A stretch of 48,226 nucleotides of DNA from an uncultured Sphingomonas sp. GTDB taxonomy: Bacteria; Pseudomonadota; Alphaproteobacteria; Sphingomonadales; Sphingomonadaceae. This document shows positions 9,675 to 19,000 of the stretch, in pieces (within the stretch, counting starts at the first letter, position 1; the number at the start of each line of letters is the position of its first letter). The notes under the pieces were generated by a model. The model was not told where the DNA came from, did no database searches, and saw only the letters and a program-made list of their open reading frames with translations. Where the stretch lies: positions 1 through 48,226 of the forward strand of contig CAJYSA010000049.1 of the NCBI GenBank assembly GCA_913777325.1. The letters run 5' to 3'. The position numbers were made by a program, and so were the translations under genes.

Positions 9675-10799
9675 TTACGGCACCACCGTCGTGAACAGAT
9701 AGACCGCGAAGATCACCAGATGCACCGCCCCTTGCAGGACGGTGGTGCGTCCGGTGCCCAGCGAGATCGTCGCGATGAACAGCGACAGGGCCAGCAGGAT
9801 GATCTTCATCGCGCTCAACCCAAGGGCCAGCGGCAGGTCGAGCATTAGGCTGACGATCGCCACCGCCGGGATCGTTAGCCCGATCGTGGCCAGTGCCGAG
9901 CCGAGCGCGAGATTGAGGCTGGTCTGGATGCGATTGCGCGCCGCGGCGCGATAGGCGGCAAGGCTCTCCGGTGCGAGGACGAGCGCGGCGATCACCACGC
10001 CGACCACCGCCAGCGGCAGCCCCGCACCCAGCACCGCTTCCTCGACCGTCTGCGACAAGGCCTTGGCGAGCAGCACGACCGCGATCAGCGCGACCAGCAG
10101 CACGCCGAACGCGACCCCGGTCGTCGCGCGCGTCGGCATCGCGGCATGGCCGTCCTCGCCGCCCTCCTCGGGCAGGAAATACTCGCGGTGGCGCAACGTC
10201 TGCACCATCACGAACACGCCGTAGAGGAACAGGCTGACCACCGCGACCAGCACGAGTTGCGATGTCGCGTAATAGGGTCCGGGCGTGGTCGAGGTGTAAT
10301 TGGGCAGCACCAGCGTCAGCACGGCCAGTGCAGCCAGCGTGCACAAGGCCGCGCTGACGCCGCGCAAGGTGAAACGCTGCTCGCCATGCCGCACCCCGCC
10401 GACCAGCAGGCACAGCCCGATGATACCGTTCAGGATGATCATGATCGCCGCGAACACCGTATCGCGCGCCAGAGCGGAGGCATCCCCGGCGTCCGACAGC
10501 ATCAACGAGACGATCAGCGACACCTCGATCACCGTGACCGCGATCGCCAGCACCAGCGTGCCGAACGGCTCGCCGACGCGGTGCGCGACGACCTCCGCAT
10601 GGTGCACCGCCGCCAGCACGCAGCCGAAGAGGACGACCGTCGCGCCGATCGTGCCCGCCGAGCCAAGCGCGTAGAGCGAGAACAACACGGTCACCACGCC
10701 CAGCGCTGGCAGGATCAGCGACCACAACGGCAAGTCCAGCCGGTGCAGCAGCGAGCGCCGGACGTCGGCGGGCGGCAGGGCGTCGTTGTCGATGGTCAT
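9675..10799 (-). CDS. chaA: Calcium/cation:proton antiporter, ChaA type
   Basis: A 374-residue inner-membrane exchanger of the CaCA superfamily that extrudes Ca2+ or Na+/K+ in exchange for protons. About eleven hydrophobic segments occur in two halves. The two inverted alpha-repeat motifs are visible: AVTVIEVSLIVSLML with its conserved Glu in the first half, and APESLAAYRAAARNRIQTSLNLALGSA in the second. Between them is an acidic, charged loop (LPEEGGEDGH). Length fits ChaA (about 366 in E. coli). Start is ATG at 10799. It converges with the small gene ending at 9650, 24 bases away. The cation specificity cannot be told from sequence alone. Confidence 0.88.
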   Translation of the reverse strand: MTIDNDALPPADVRRSLLHRLDLPLWSLILPALGVVTVLFSLYALGSAGTIGATVVLFGCVLAAVHHAEVVAHRVGEPFGTLVLAIAVTVIEVSLIVSLMLSDAGDASALARDTVFAAIMIILNGIIGLCLLVGGVRHGEQRFTLRGVSAALCTLAALAVLTLVLPNYTSTTPGPYYATSQLVLVAVVSLFLYGVFVMVQTLRHREYFLPEEGGEDGHAAMPTRATTGVAFGVLLVALIAVVLLAKALSQTVEEAVLGAGLPLAVVGVVIAALVLAPESLAAYRAAARNRIQTSLNLALGSALATIGLTIPAVAIVSLMLDLPLALGLSAMKIILLALSLFIATISLGTGRTTVLQGAVHLVIFAVYLFTTVVP

Positions 10800-11053
10800 G
10801 CGGTTGGTCTGGCTCCCGTTTCATCGACCAATGCATGAACGGCGGACATGATCCACCGGCGTAACGACAGGCGCGGGGTGACGGTGCCTTTGCGTCAGCG
10901 GCTACCCGGCGTGCCCCAGCGCGGCGGTCGGGCGCGACGCGCGGTCACCGACCTGCTCCGTCCACCCGCGCGCAGCCGCGCGTGCGTCCACCGCGCCGTC
11001 TGCCCAGCGAGGCAAGCGCCGCTGGCACGACAGCAGAAACGCGCAGGTCGCTG
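10800..11053. other. Gap between chaA and the clpX terminator
   Basis: About 250 bases with no supported gene. It must hold the chaA promoter on the minus strand, but no clear hexamers are visible. The short frames here have no ribosome sites and no protein-like composition. Confidence 0.5.
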
Positions 11054-11054
11054 G

Positions 11055-11091
11055 AAACGAAAAAGGCGGCCACCGTCGCCGGTGACCGCCT
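11055..11091 (-). terminator. Rho-independent terminator of clpX
   Basis: Reading the minus strand, a 12-bp stem (11091-11080 with 11075-11064, one G-U pair) with a four-base loop is followed by TTTTTCGTTT. It lies 26 bases after the clpX stop codon. This is one of the few classical terminators in the window. Confidence 0.85.
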
Positions 11092-11116
11092 CCTTCCGTC
11101 TCGACGAGAATGCGCG

Positions 11117-12385
<1,269 letters not shown>

Positions 12386-12526
12386 TCAGTCCATCCTTCG
12401 TCGCGGAGCATCGAGCCCCGCCCTGTGCGCGATGCAGGCTAGCGCACCGCCCCGTTGGCAACAACGTTCAATACGTTGCTCGCCGTCGCGGCGACCGGGC
12501 GTCCGATCCCGTTCGCCTTGAAGCGA

Positions 12527-12555
12527 TATATCGAACGTCTCGCCACGCCCTTCAA
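12527..12555 (-). promoter_or_regulatory. Candidate clpX promoter in the clpP-clpX gap
   Basis: On the minus strand CTTGAAG ending in the hexamer TTGAAG (12555-12550) is followed after 17 bases by GATATA (12532-12527), within the palindrome CGATATATCG. It would give a leader of about 135 bases. The CTTGAA start also fits the upstream half of heat-shock promoters, so either sigma-70 or RpoH use is conceivable. Confidence 0.4.
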
Positions 12556-12617
12556 GGGCGACCGTCCCGGCCCGTCGCGATGGCTATAGCGGACCACGGG
12601 TAAGCAAATCGTATCGA

Positions 12618-12638
12618 CGCGCGGGGCAATCCCGCGCG
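12618..12638. terminator. Stem-loop just after clpP
   Basis: A perfect 8-bp GC stem (12618-12625 with 12631-12638) around a five-base loop, 12 bases after the clpP stop. No T-run follows, so it may act as an attenuator or mRNA-end protector rather than a full terminator between clpP and clpX. Confidence 0.5.
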
Positions 12639-12649
12639 CCGACGCGCGA

Positions 12650-13336
12650 TCACGCCGCGGCCGCATCCTCGGCGGGCTGCGGGCGCTTGTCGAACACCTG
12701 ATCGATCAGGCCGAACTCCTTGGCTTCCTCGGCGCTCATGAACTTGTCACGGTCCATCGCGCGCTCGATCTCTTCCAGCGGCTTGCCGGTATACTTGGCG
12801 TACAGCGTGTTGAGGAAGTGGCGCATCCGCAGGATCTCGCGCGCCTGGATCTCGATATCGGCGGCCATGCCCTGCGCCCCGCCTGACGGCTGGTGGATCA
12901 TGATCCGGCTGTTGGTCAGCGCGACGCGCATCCCCGGCTCGCCGCTGGCCAGCAGAAAGCTGCCCATCGAGGCGGCCTGGCCGATGCACACCGTGCCCAC
13001 GCGCGGGCGGATGTATTGCATCGTATCGTGGATCGCCATGCCCGCCGTGACGACCCCGCCCGGCGAGTTGATGTACATGTAGATGTCCTTCTTCGGATTT
13101 TCCGATTCGAGGAACAGCAGCTGCGCGGTGATCAGGCTGGCCATGCCATCCTCCACCCCGCCGGTCACGAACACGATCCGCTCACGCAGCAGGCGCGAGA
13201 AGATGTCGAACGAGCGCTCGCCGCGGTTCGACTGCTCGATCACGATCGGCACCAGCCCGGCCTGGGTCTGATGCAGACCGAGCCCGGCGCTCGCCAGCTT
13301 GCCCGCGAAGTCGCCGGTGTCGAACGGATTGTGCAT
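12650..13336 (-). CDS. clpP: ATP-dependent Clp protease proteolytic subunit ClpP
   Basis: A 228-residue serine peptidase that forms the tetradecameric proteolytic chamber used by ClpX. The catalytic triad reads Ser 123 in GQAASMGS, His 148 in MIHQPSGG and Asp about 197 in DRDKF. The N-terminal processing region and the LVPIVIEQ...[12 protein letters not shown] segment are typical. The start at 13336 gives [10 protein letters not shown], the right length for the family; the longer in-frame start at 13396 would overlap the promoter described next. Upstream of clpX on the same strand, in the standard clpP-clpX order. Confidence 0.97.
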   Translation of the reverse strand: MHNPFDTGDFAGKLASAGLGLHQTQAGLVPIVIEQSNRGERSFDIFSRLLRERIVFVTGGVEDGMASLITAQLLFLESENPKKDIYMYINSPGGVVTAGMAIHDTMQYIRPRVGTVCIGQAASMGSFLLASGEPGMRVALTNSRIMIHQPSGGAQGMAADIEIQAREILRMRHFLNTLYAKYTGKPLEEIERAMDRDKFMSAEEAKEFGLIDQVFDKRPQPAEDAAAA

Positions 13337-13368
13337 GGAAACTCTCTTTTCGCTTGGGAAGAGCCGCA

Positions 13369-13397
13369 ACATCGGTGCTTCCGCGAAACGGTTCAAG
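13369..13397 (-). promoter_or_regulatory. Candidate heat-shock (RpoH) promoter of clpP
   Basis: On the minus strand CTTGAA (13397-13392) is followed so that 18 bases separate CTTG from CCGATGT (13375-13369). Alphaproteobacterial RpoH promoters follow CTTG-N17/18-CYTATNT; this matches with one mismatch. Transcription would start near 13362, about 26 bases before the clpP start. The match is seen; heat-shock control is inferred. Confidence 0.5.
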
Positions 13398-13472
13398 CCC
13401 TCTTCGCCGGTCCCGCGACGGGCCGCGCGGCGGCGTCGGGCTAACCCGTTGCGGCGGCGGTCGAACGCGCGC

Positions 13473-14414
13473 TCAGCGGCGAGGCGCCGGAAGTTGCAGA
13501 TACGACAGGCGCCGCACCTCGCGCCGCCCGCGCACGACGGTATCGAGGATCAGCCCGGCGAAGAAGCAGAGCGCGGCCAGGATCATCAGCCCCGTCGTCA
13601 GGATCGCGGTCGGCACGCGCGGCACCAGCCCGGTGTGCATGTACGTGATCACCAGCGGCACCGCGAGCACGACGGCCAGCAGCGCGAGCAACCCGCCGAC
13701 CCCGCCGAAGAACCACAAGGGCCGCTCGATCCGGTATAGCGTGGCGATCGTGCCCAGGATCCGCCAACCGTCGCGATACGTGCTCAGCTTCGACACCGAT
13801 CCTTCGGGACGCGCGAAATAGGGCGTGTCGATCTCGCCGACCGGCATCTTCAGCTCCAGCGCGTGGACGCTGATCTCGGTCTCGATCTCGAACCCGACCG
13901 ACAGCACCGGGAAACTCTTCACGAACCGTCGCGAGAACACGCGGTAGCCCGTCAGGATATCGGTGAAGCTGCGCCCGAAGAGCCGGGTCAGCATTCCCGT
14001 CAGCATCGCATTGCCCAGCCGATGCCCGCGCCGGTATGCCGCCGCCGCCTCGCCGATCCGGCACCCCACGACCATGTCGAGCTGTTCGTCGAGCATCCGC
14101 GCGACCAGCGCGGGCGCGGCGCTGGCGTCATAGGTCGCATCGCCATCCGCCATGACATAGATGTCCGCATCGATATCCGCGAACATTCGGCGCACCACCG
14201 CGCCCTTGCCCTGGATCCGCTCGGTGCGGACCACCGCCCCCGCCGCCCGCGCGACCGCCACCGTGTCGTCGCGGCTGTTGTTGTCATAGACGTACACCGT
14301 CGCCTCGGGCAGCGCGGCACGGAACGCGGCGACCGTCTGCGCGATTGCCGCCGCCTCGTTATAGCACGGCAGCAGCACGGCGATCGTCGGCCCTGTTTCG
14401 ATCTGAACCATCAT
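13473..14414 (-). CDS. GT2-family glycosyltransferase with two C-terminal membrane helices
   Basis: A 313-residue inverting glycosyltransferase of the dolichyl-phosphate-mannose-synthase-like type, probably loading a sugar on a polyprenyl carrier or lipid at the inner membrane. The GT-A fold begins [11 protein letters not shown], with the DNNSRDDT nucleotide-binding turn and the metal-binding DGD at 90-92. Two hydrophobic segments near residues 232-257 and 267-292 anchor the C-terminus. Start is one of two adjacent ATGs (14414 or 14411) after GGGGGGTTAAG. It diverges from the polytopic membrane protein at 14494, only 79 bases away, which suggests a common pathway of envelope glycan synthesis. 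Donor and acceptor are unknown. Confidence 0.85.
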   Translation of the reverse strand: MMVQIETGPTIAVLLPCYNEAAAIAQTVAAFRAALPEATVYVYDNNSRDDTVAVARAAGAVVRTERIQGKGAVVRRMFADIDADIYVMADGDATYDASAAPALVARMLDEQLDMVVGCRIGEAAAAYRRGHRLGNAMLTGMLTRLFGRSFTDILTGYRVFSRRFVKSFPVLSVGFEIETEISVHALELKMPVGEIDTPYFARPEGSVSKLSTYRDGWRILGTIATLYRIERPLWFFGGVGGLLALLAVVLAVPLVITYMHTGLVPRVPTAILTTGLMILAALCFFAGLILDTVVRGRREVRRLSYLQLPAPRR

Positions 14415-14493
14415 CTTAACCCCCCTGCCCGCGCCGAACGCTCGCCCCGGCCCCTTTATGTGCTAGAGCCCCTGAAATCGAGGGAGCGTCACG

Positions 14494-16017
14494 TTGCGAA
14501 GCGATTATCCGGAACCGACACTGACGCGGCTGGCACCGCAGCAGCTCGTGCTGTTGCTGCTGGCTCCGTTGCTGTTGTGGCCCGCGATCGTCAACGGTGG
14601 TGCATTCTTCTTTTCGGACACATCGTCCTATATCCGCACCATCGATGCGCTCGCGGTCCGCGTCATCGATCGTCCCAGCGACTGGACGACGGAGCGGACG
14701 ATGCGCGTCATGCCCGCGACCGCCAGGCACGCCACCCCCGTCAGGTCGTCCGTCATCGCGGCGGCAGAGGCGCCGGTGCTCGCCGGGCGTTCACCCTATT
14801 ATGGTGCGCTGGCCTATCTGGGCGTGCTGGGTGGCAGCTTCTGGATCGTGCTGGCGATTCAGGCGCTGGCGGCGATGACGGTGGTGCTCGGGGCGATGCG
14901 CCACGCGGTCTCCCCGGAACGGCACCGCGCCTTCGCGGTGGCGGTGGCGGGGGCCGCCGCGCTGATGGCGATCACCCCGCTGCCGTTCTACGTCTCGATG
15001 CTGATGCCGGATCTGTTCGCGGGGCTGGCGATCGTCGCCGCCGCCGTGCTGCTGACCGGATGGCGGCGCGAAACGCGCGCCGGGCGGCTCGGCTGGCTGG
15101 CGCTGGCCGCGTATGGCGCGCTGACGCACAGTGCGACGATGCTGATCCTGCTGGCCATGGTCGCCGCGGCGGCCTTGCTTTGGGTGCTGCGGCGACGGGC
15201 CGCACCGGCGGGCGTGGCGCTGGTCGCGATCGCCGCCGCCGCGCTGACCGGGATGGTCGGCGAGATGCTGTGCGGTGCCGTTGTCGAGCGCATGATCGGA
15301 CACCCGCCGATCCGTCCGCCGTTCATCACCGCGCGCCTCACCGCCGACGGCGTGGGTACCGATTACCTGCGGCGGCATTGCGGCACCGAACACTGGCTGC
15401 TGTGCCGCTACCGTGCTCGGCTGCCCGCGCACAGCGACAGTTTCCTGTGGAGCGACGATCCCGCCAACGGCGTCTTCATGACCATCCCGCCCGCCCAGGC
15501 GCGCGCGCTGTCGGCGGAGCAGGTGCCGTTCGTGCTCGCGGTGCTGCGCGATCGGCCGGTTGCGGTGATCCGCTCGTCGGGTGCGGCGATTCTCGATCAG
15601 GCGACGCAGGTCGGGCTCACCGATTTCCATTACACCGCGCAGGAATATGCCGGCTTCGTGGAGCGGGTGCCCCCGGCGCTGGCGGCGCAGTTGCGCGACA
15701 CCGGCGCCTTTCGCCGCACGCTGCCGCTGGCGCCGATCGTCGCGCTCGCCTGGCCGCTCTTCGCGATCAGCCTGGCACTGATCGGCTGGGCATGGACCCG
15801 CCCGGCCCTGCGCGAGCAGGCGCTGCTGGGCGCATGGGCCTTGTTCGGCTGGGGCATGAACGTCGCGATCTGCGGCGCGATGTCGACCCCGCACGACCGC
15901 TACAATATGCGCGTGCTATGGATGCTCCCGCTCGCGGCGGCGGTGATCGCCGCTGCGGCGATACGTCGCGAGCGCGGCGCGCCGCGGCTGGACGCGGCGG
16001 TGCCCGCCAGCATCTGA
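14494..16017 (+). CDS. Polytopic membrane protein of unknown function
   Basis: A 507-residue inner-membrane protein. Hydrophobic helices occur near residues 17-35, 105-125, 150-185, 195-260 and, after a soluble stretch of about 100 residues, 415-500. The first loop after helix 1 reads FFFSDTSSYIRTIDAL, with an acidic residue where GT-C glycosyltransferases carry their catalytic Asp, and a large periplasmic-type loop holds C, H and W residues (HCGTEHWLLCRYR). A GT-C-like enzyme is therefore possible, but I cannot assign a family. Start is TTG at 14494, with GAGGGAG seven bases upstream. It diverges from a GT2 glycosyltransferase, which supports a role in glycan or lipid modification. Confidence 0.75.
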   Translation: MRSDYPEPTLTRLAPQQLVLLLLAPLLLWPAIVNGGAFFFSDTSSYIRTIDALAVRVIDRPSDWTTERTMRVMPATARHATPVRSSVIAAAEAPVLAGRSPYYGALAYLGVLGGSFWIVLAIQALAAMTVVLGAMRHAVSPERHRAFAVAVAGAAALMAITPLPFYVSMLMPDLFAGLAIVAAAVLLTGWRRETRAGRLGWLALAAYGALTHSATMLILLAMVAAAALLWVLRRRAAPAGVALVAIAAAALTGMVGEMLCGAVVERMIGHPPIRPPFITARLTADGVGTDYLRRHCGTEHWLLCRYRARLPAHSDSFLWSDDPANGVFMTIPPAQARALSAEQVPFVLAVLRDRPVAVIRSSGAAILDQATQVGLTDFHYTAQEYAGFVERVPPALAAQLRDTGAFRRTLPLAPIVALAWPLFAISLALIGWAWTRPALREQALLGAWALFGWGMNVAICGAMSTPHDRYNMRVLWMLPLAAAVIAAAAIRRERGAPRLDAAVPASI

Positions 16018-16076
16018 TCGACGCGACGCCCCCGCGCGACGATCCTTCCCGCCACGTCAACGCCACCTCGCCGATA

Positions 16077-16121
16077 CGAAAACGCCGCCGACGGATACCC
16101 ACAGGCTCCGTCGACGGCGTT
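16077..16121 (-). terminator. Terminator of tig
   Basis: On the minus strand a 14-bp stem (16121-16108 with 16094-16081, one G-U pair) with a 13-base loop is followed by TTTTCG. It lies 48 bases after the tig stop. The same palindrome also follows the plus-strand gene ending at 16017, so it may work in both directions, more weakly on plus. Confidence 0.7.
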
Positions 16122-16169
16122 CGTCATCCGCCACCAGCGGGCACCGATGCGGCGCCCGCCAGCGTGTCG

Positions 16170-17861
16170 TCAGGCGGCGGGCTTCTTCGCGCGCGGCTTC
16201 TTGGCCGGCGCGGCGTCGGCGGCCTGCGTGCCTTCCGCCGCCTCGGCGGCTTCCGGCGACGATTCGGCGACCTGCGTCTCCGCCTCGACCGGCGCAGCCT
16301 TCTTGGCGCGCGGCTTCTTGGCCGGGGCAGCCTCCGCCTCGCCATCGGTCACGACGCCGGCGTCCTCGCCCTTGGCGGCCGGCTTCTTCGCCGCAGCCTT
16401 CTTGGCCGGCTTCGTCGCACCCGCGTCATCGGCGCCCTCACCCTCGGCGGCCGGCTCGGCCTTCTTCTTGGCGCGGGTCTGCTTCGGCTTGTGGTTGTCG
16501 TGATCGTGGCTGTGCGTGCCGGTCGCGAAGCCGTCCTCGCTCTCGATCGCAGCTTCCAGCTCTTCCTTGGTCGTCTCGCGCTCGCTGATTTCGGCCTTGT
16601 CGAACAGGAAGTCGACGACCTTGTCCTCGTAGAGCGGCGCGCGCAGCTGCGCGGCGGCCATCGGATCCTGCTGGACGTACTGGATGAAGCGCTGGCGGTC
16701 CTCCGGACCGTATTGCTGCGCGGCCTGCATCAACAGACGCTGCATTTCCTGCTGCGTCACCTCGACGCCGTTCGCCTGGCCGATCTCGCTCAGCAGCAGG
16801 CCCAGACGCACGCGGCGCTCGGCGATCTTGCGATAGTCGTCGCGCTCCGCTTCCATCTCGTCGAGCGCGGCCTGCGGGTCCGGCTCGTGCGTGGCTTCGT
16901 GCTGAAGCTGCTGCCAGATCTGGTTGAACTCGGCCTCGACCATCGACGGCGGCACGTCGAAGTCATGCCCCTCGGCCAGCTGATCGAGCAGCTTGCGCTT
17001 CATATAGGTGCGCGTCAGGCCGTTGTTCTCCTGCTCGAACTGGCCCTTCACCAGCCCGCGCAGCTGCTCGAGGCTCTCGAGACCCAGGCTCTTGGCCATC
17101 TCGTCGTCGATCTGGCTCTCGCCGGCGGTCTTCACCGCCTTGATCGTCAGGTCGAAGGTCGCGTCCTTGCCCGCCAGTTCCTTAGCACCGTAATCCTCGG
17201 GGAAGCTGACCTTGATCTGGCGCTCCTCACCGGACTTCGCGCCGACGACCTGCTCCTCGAAGCCGGGGATCAGGCGGCCCGCGCCGATCTCCACCGCCAT
17301 GTCGGTGCCGGTGCCGCCGTCGAACGCCACGCCGTCCAGCGTCTTGCCGACGAAGTCCATCGTCACCTGGTCGCCGGTCTCGGCGGCCTTGTCGCCCGCG
17401 TCTTCCCAGCGCTTGGCGCCATCCGCGAAGCGCTTGAGCTGCTCGTCGATCGCCGATTCGTCCACCGGCACGGTCAGCCGCTCCAGCTTCAGCCCGTCGA
17501 TCGCCGGTGCCGGCACCTGCGGCAGCACTTCCAGCTCGACCTTCAGCTCGGCGTCCTTGCCCGACTCATAGCCGTCGGCCAGCTCGACCGTCGGCTGCAT
17601 CGCCGGGCGAAGCTGCTTTTCGGCGATCAGCGCCTGGATACCTTCCTGGATTGAAGTGTTGAGCGCGTCCTGCTCAATCGCCGGGCCGTGCATCTTCTTG
17701 ACCAGGTTGGTCGGCACCTTGCCCGGGCGGAAGCCCGGCATCTTGATCTGCGGCGCGACGCGCTTCAGCTCGGCATCGACGCGCTTGGCGATATCGCCCG
17801 CCGCGATGGTCAGGGTGTAGGCGCGCTTCAGGCCCTCGTTCAGTGTCTCGACAGTCTGCAT
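16170..17861 (-). CDS. tig: Trigger factor (ribosome-bound chaperone / prolyl isomerase) with a long lysine-alanine tail
   Basis: A 563-residue chaperone that binds at the ribosome exit tunnel. The N-terminal ribosome-binding signature GFRPGKVP is at 43-50. An FKBP-type prolyl isomerase domain spans about 160-245 (GDQVTMDFVGK to AGKDATFDLTIKAV). The helical chaperone arms run to about 440. Beyond that is an extra tail of about 118 residues: a histidine-rich patch THSHDHDNHK near 449-458, then low-complexity Ala/Lys/Pro/Glu sequence with the block PAKKPRAKK occurring twice (513-521 and 552-560). E. coli Tig has 432 residues and lacks this. The gene lies upstream of clpP and clpX on the same strand, but two unrelated genes separate them. 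Confidence 0.95.
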   Translation of the reverse strand: MQTVETLNEGLKRAYTLTIAAGDIAKRVDAELKRVAPQIKMPGFRPGKVPTNLVKKMHGPAIEQDALNTSIQEGIQALIAEKQLRPAMQPTVELADGYESGKDAELKVELEVLPQVPAPAIDGLKLERLTVPVDESAIDEQLKRFADGAKRWEDAGDKAAETGDQVTMDFVGKTLDGVAFDGGTGTDMAVEIGAGRLIPGFEEQVVGAKSGEERQIKVSFPEDYGAKELAGKDATFDLTIKAVKTAGESQIDDEMAKSLGLESLEQLRGLVKGQFEQENNGLTRTYMKRKLLDQLAEGHDFDVPPSMVEAEFNQIWQQLQHEATHEPDPQAALDEMEAERDDYRKIAERRVRLGLLLSEIGQANGVEVTQQEMQRLLMQAAQQYGPEDRQRFIQYVQQDPMAAAQLRAPLYEDKVVDFLFDKAEISERETTKEELEAAIESEDGFATGTHSHDHDNHKPKQTRAKKKAEPAAEGEGADDAGATKPAKKAAAKKPAAKGEDAGVVTDGEAEAAPAKKPRAKKAAPVEAETQVAESSPEAAEAAEGTQAADAAPAKKPRAKKPAA

Positions 17862-17918
17862 TGGCCGCTTTCGTCAGAAGAATTTTGTGAGTGGTGGCCA
17901 CCCCGCTGGCGCGGGGAC

Positions 17919-18003
17919 TGGTGCGGGCGAAGGGAATCGAACCCCCACATCTTGCGATACCAGAACCTAAATCTGGCGCGTCTACCAGTTCCGCCACGCC
18001 CGC
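17919..18003 (-). tRNA. tRNA-Leu, anticodon UAG
   Basis: The minus strand from 18003 gives a complete 85-base leucine tRNA with a long variable arm. The acceptor stem GCGGGCG pairs with CGCCCGC, the discriminator is A, and CCA is encoded (17921-17919). The anticodon stem CCAGA/TCTGG closes the loop TTTAGGT, so positions 34-36 are TAG. The T arm contains GGTTCGATTCC. It reads CUN leucine codons, chiefly CUA and CUG. Confidence 0.96.
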
Positions 18004-18029
18004 TAGTCGGACACCGCCGGTCGGCGGCA

Positions 18030-18056
18030 TCTATACCGCGTTTCGCCACGGGGCAA
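18030..18056 (-). promoter_or_regulatory. Possible promoter of the tRNA-Leu gene
   Basis: On the minus strand TTGCCC (18056-18051) precedes TATAGA (18035-18030), with a 15-base spacer that is shorter than ideal. Transcription would begin about 20 bases before the mature tRNA. No better candidate is visible in the short gap. Confidence 0.33.
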
Positions 18057-18109
18057 GCCGGCAACCCACGCTTTGGCGGGGCGTTGGAGGGGGGAAGGAG
18101 AAAAATGCC

Positions 18110-18274
18110 ATGGCCACCAACCCGGGAGACATCCCCGCCGACGTGCCGCAGCCGACGCAGCCGGGCACGCCCGACACGCCGCCGCCCGAAATCACGCCCC
18201 CCGGCCCCGATATCGACGTGCCCGCCCCCGGCGCTCCCGGTGGCAACCCCGCCCCGACGAACCCCAGCATCTGA
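18110..18274 (+). CDS. Proline-rich 54-residue protein of unknown function
   Basis: ATG at 18110 is preceded by GGAAGGAG, nine bases upstream. The product begins MATNPGDIPADVPQP and is about one third proline, with acidic residues and no cysteine, hydrophobic segment or fold. It is probably intrinsically disordered. It lies 12 bases upstream of a second small hydrophilic gene in the same direction; the two may form a tiny operon. No function can be assigned. Confidence 0.6.
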   Translation: MATNPGDIPADVPQPTQPGTPDTPPPEITPPGPDIDVPAPGAPGGNPAPTNPSI

Positions 18275-18286
18275 AAGGCGTCCGGC

Positions 18287-18487
18287 ATGACCGAGAAGAC
18301 GATCGACCCGATCCCGAACCGCGACGATGACCGCCCCGATATCCAGCAGGCGGTCGAGGCGCGCAGTGACGCCCTCGCGCGCGGCGAGGGCGGCCGGGAA
18401 CCGGCCCGTTTTACCGACACCGGCGAGCCTGACGGCAACAGCGGCACCGGTGGCGACGTGAAAAACCAGGATCTGACGCAACAGTAA
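18287..18487 (+). CDS. Acidic, hydrophilic 66-residue protein of unknown function
   Basis: ATG at 18287 with AAAGG eight bases before it. The product begins MTEKTIDPIPNRDDDRP, is rich in Asp, Glu, Gly and Asn, contains no Cys or Trp, and has no membrane segment. It looks disordered, in the style of small stress-induced hydrophilic proteins, but that is only a resemblance. It follows the proline-rich gene by 12 bases. Confidence 0.6.
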   Translation: MTEKTIDPIPNRDDDRPDIQQAVEARSDALARGEGGREPARFTDTGEPDGNSGTGGDVKNQDLTQQ

Positions 18488-18586
18488 GACCCGGCGTCGT
18501 CGCGCCGCCATCACGGCTGTGAGATGGTGGCCGGCGGCCAAGATGGGTGAGCCGTTCGACGGTGATCCAAGCACAGGGATGCGACC

Positions 18587-19000
18587 TTACGGCTCGTGCG
18601 TGATGCCGCATCCCTCGATCGATACCCAATCTTGCTTGTAGCTTTCGAACACCGACGCGGTCAGCGACGGCAGTTCCGTATCGCCAGCGTCGTCGGCGAA
18701 CGCACCGATCGGGATCGCGATCAGGTCGTCCATGCCCTCGTTCGTATAGGCGACCGTCCCTCCACAGTCTCCGCACCAGCGATACCAGGCCTTGCGACCG
18801 CTGTCCGCCGTTCGCTCACAAATCCGGAAGTCGCCAGCGATGCTTACGTTCTCGGCAGGGAAGCGCGCCTGAGCCGAGAAAGGCCCGCCTGTTCGACGCT
18901 GACAGGCACGGCAATGACAGGCCGACACGCGAACCGGGTCGCCGACACAGGTGGCGGTCAGTTGACCACACCGGCATCGCGCGACCCGCTCGTCGGTCAC
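18587..19000 (-). CDS. GFA-family zinc-binding protein (glutathione-dependent formaldehyde-activating enzyme-like)
   Basis: A 137-residue protein of the GFA/CENP-V fold. Conserved zinc-ligand cysteines are seen as CRCG (residues 9-11), CHCRACQ near 28-34 and CGDCGG near 75-80. The family includes a protein proposed to speed formaldehyde-glutathione adduct formation, but most members have no proven role. The start is GTG at 19000, which shares GTGA with the gatB stop codon; there is no separate ribosome site, so translation is probably coupled to gatB. That link to an aminoacyl-tRNA enzyme is more likely economy than function. Confidence 0.82.
   Translation of the reverse strand: MTDERVARCRCGQLTATCVGDPVRVSACHCRACQRRTGGPFSAQARFPAENVSIAGDFRICERTADSGRKAWYRWCGDCGGTVAYTNEGMDDLIAIPIGAFADDAGDTELPSLTASVFESYKQDWVSIEGCGITHEP

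Noticed and set aside
13863-17654. A 1263-codon open frame on the plus strand
   Set aside because: It spans genes read in other frames (the GT2 gene, the membrane protein and tig), has arginine- and leucine-heavy low-complexity sequence and no domain. Long shadow frames are usual at this GC content.
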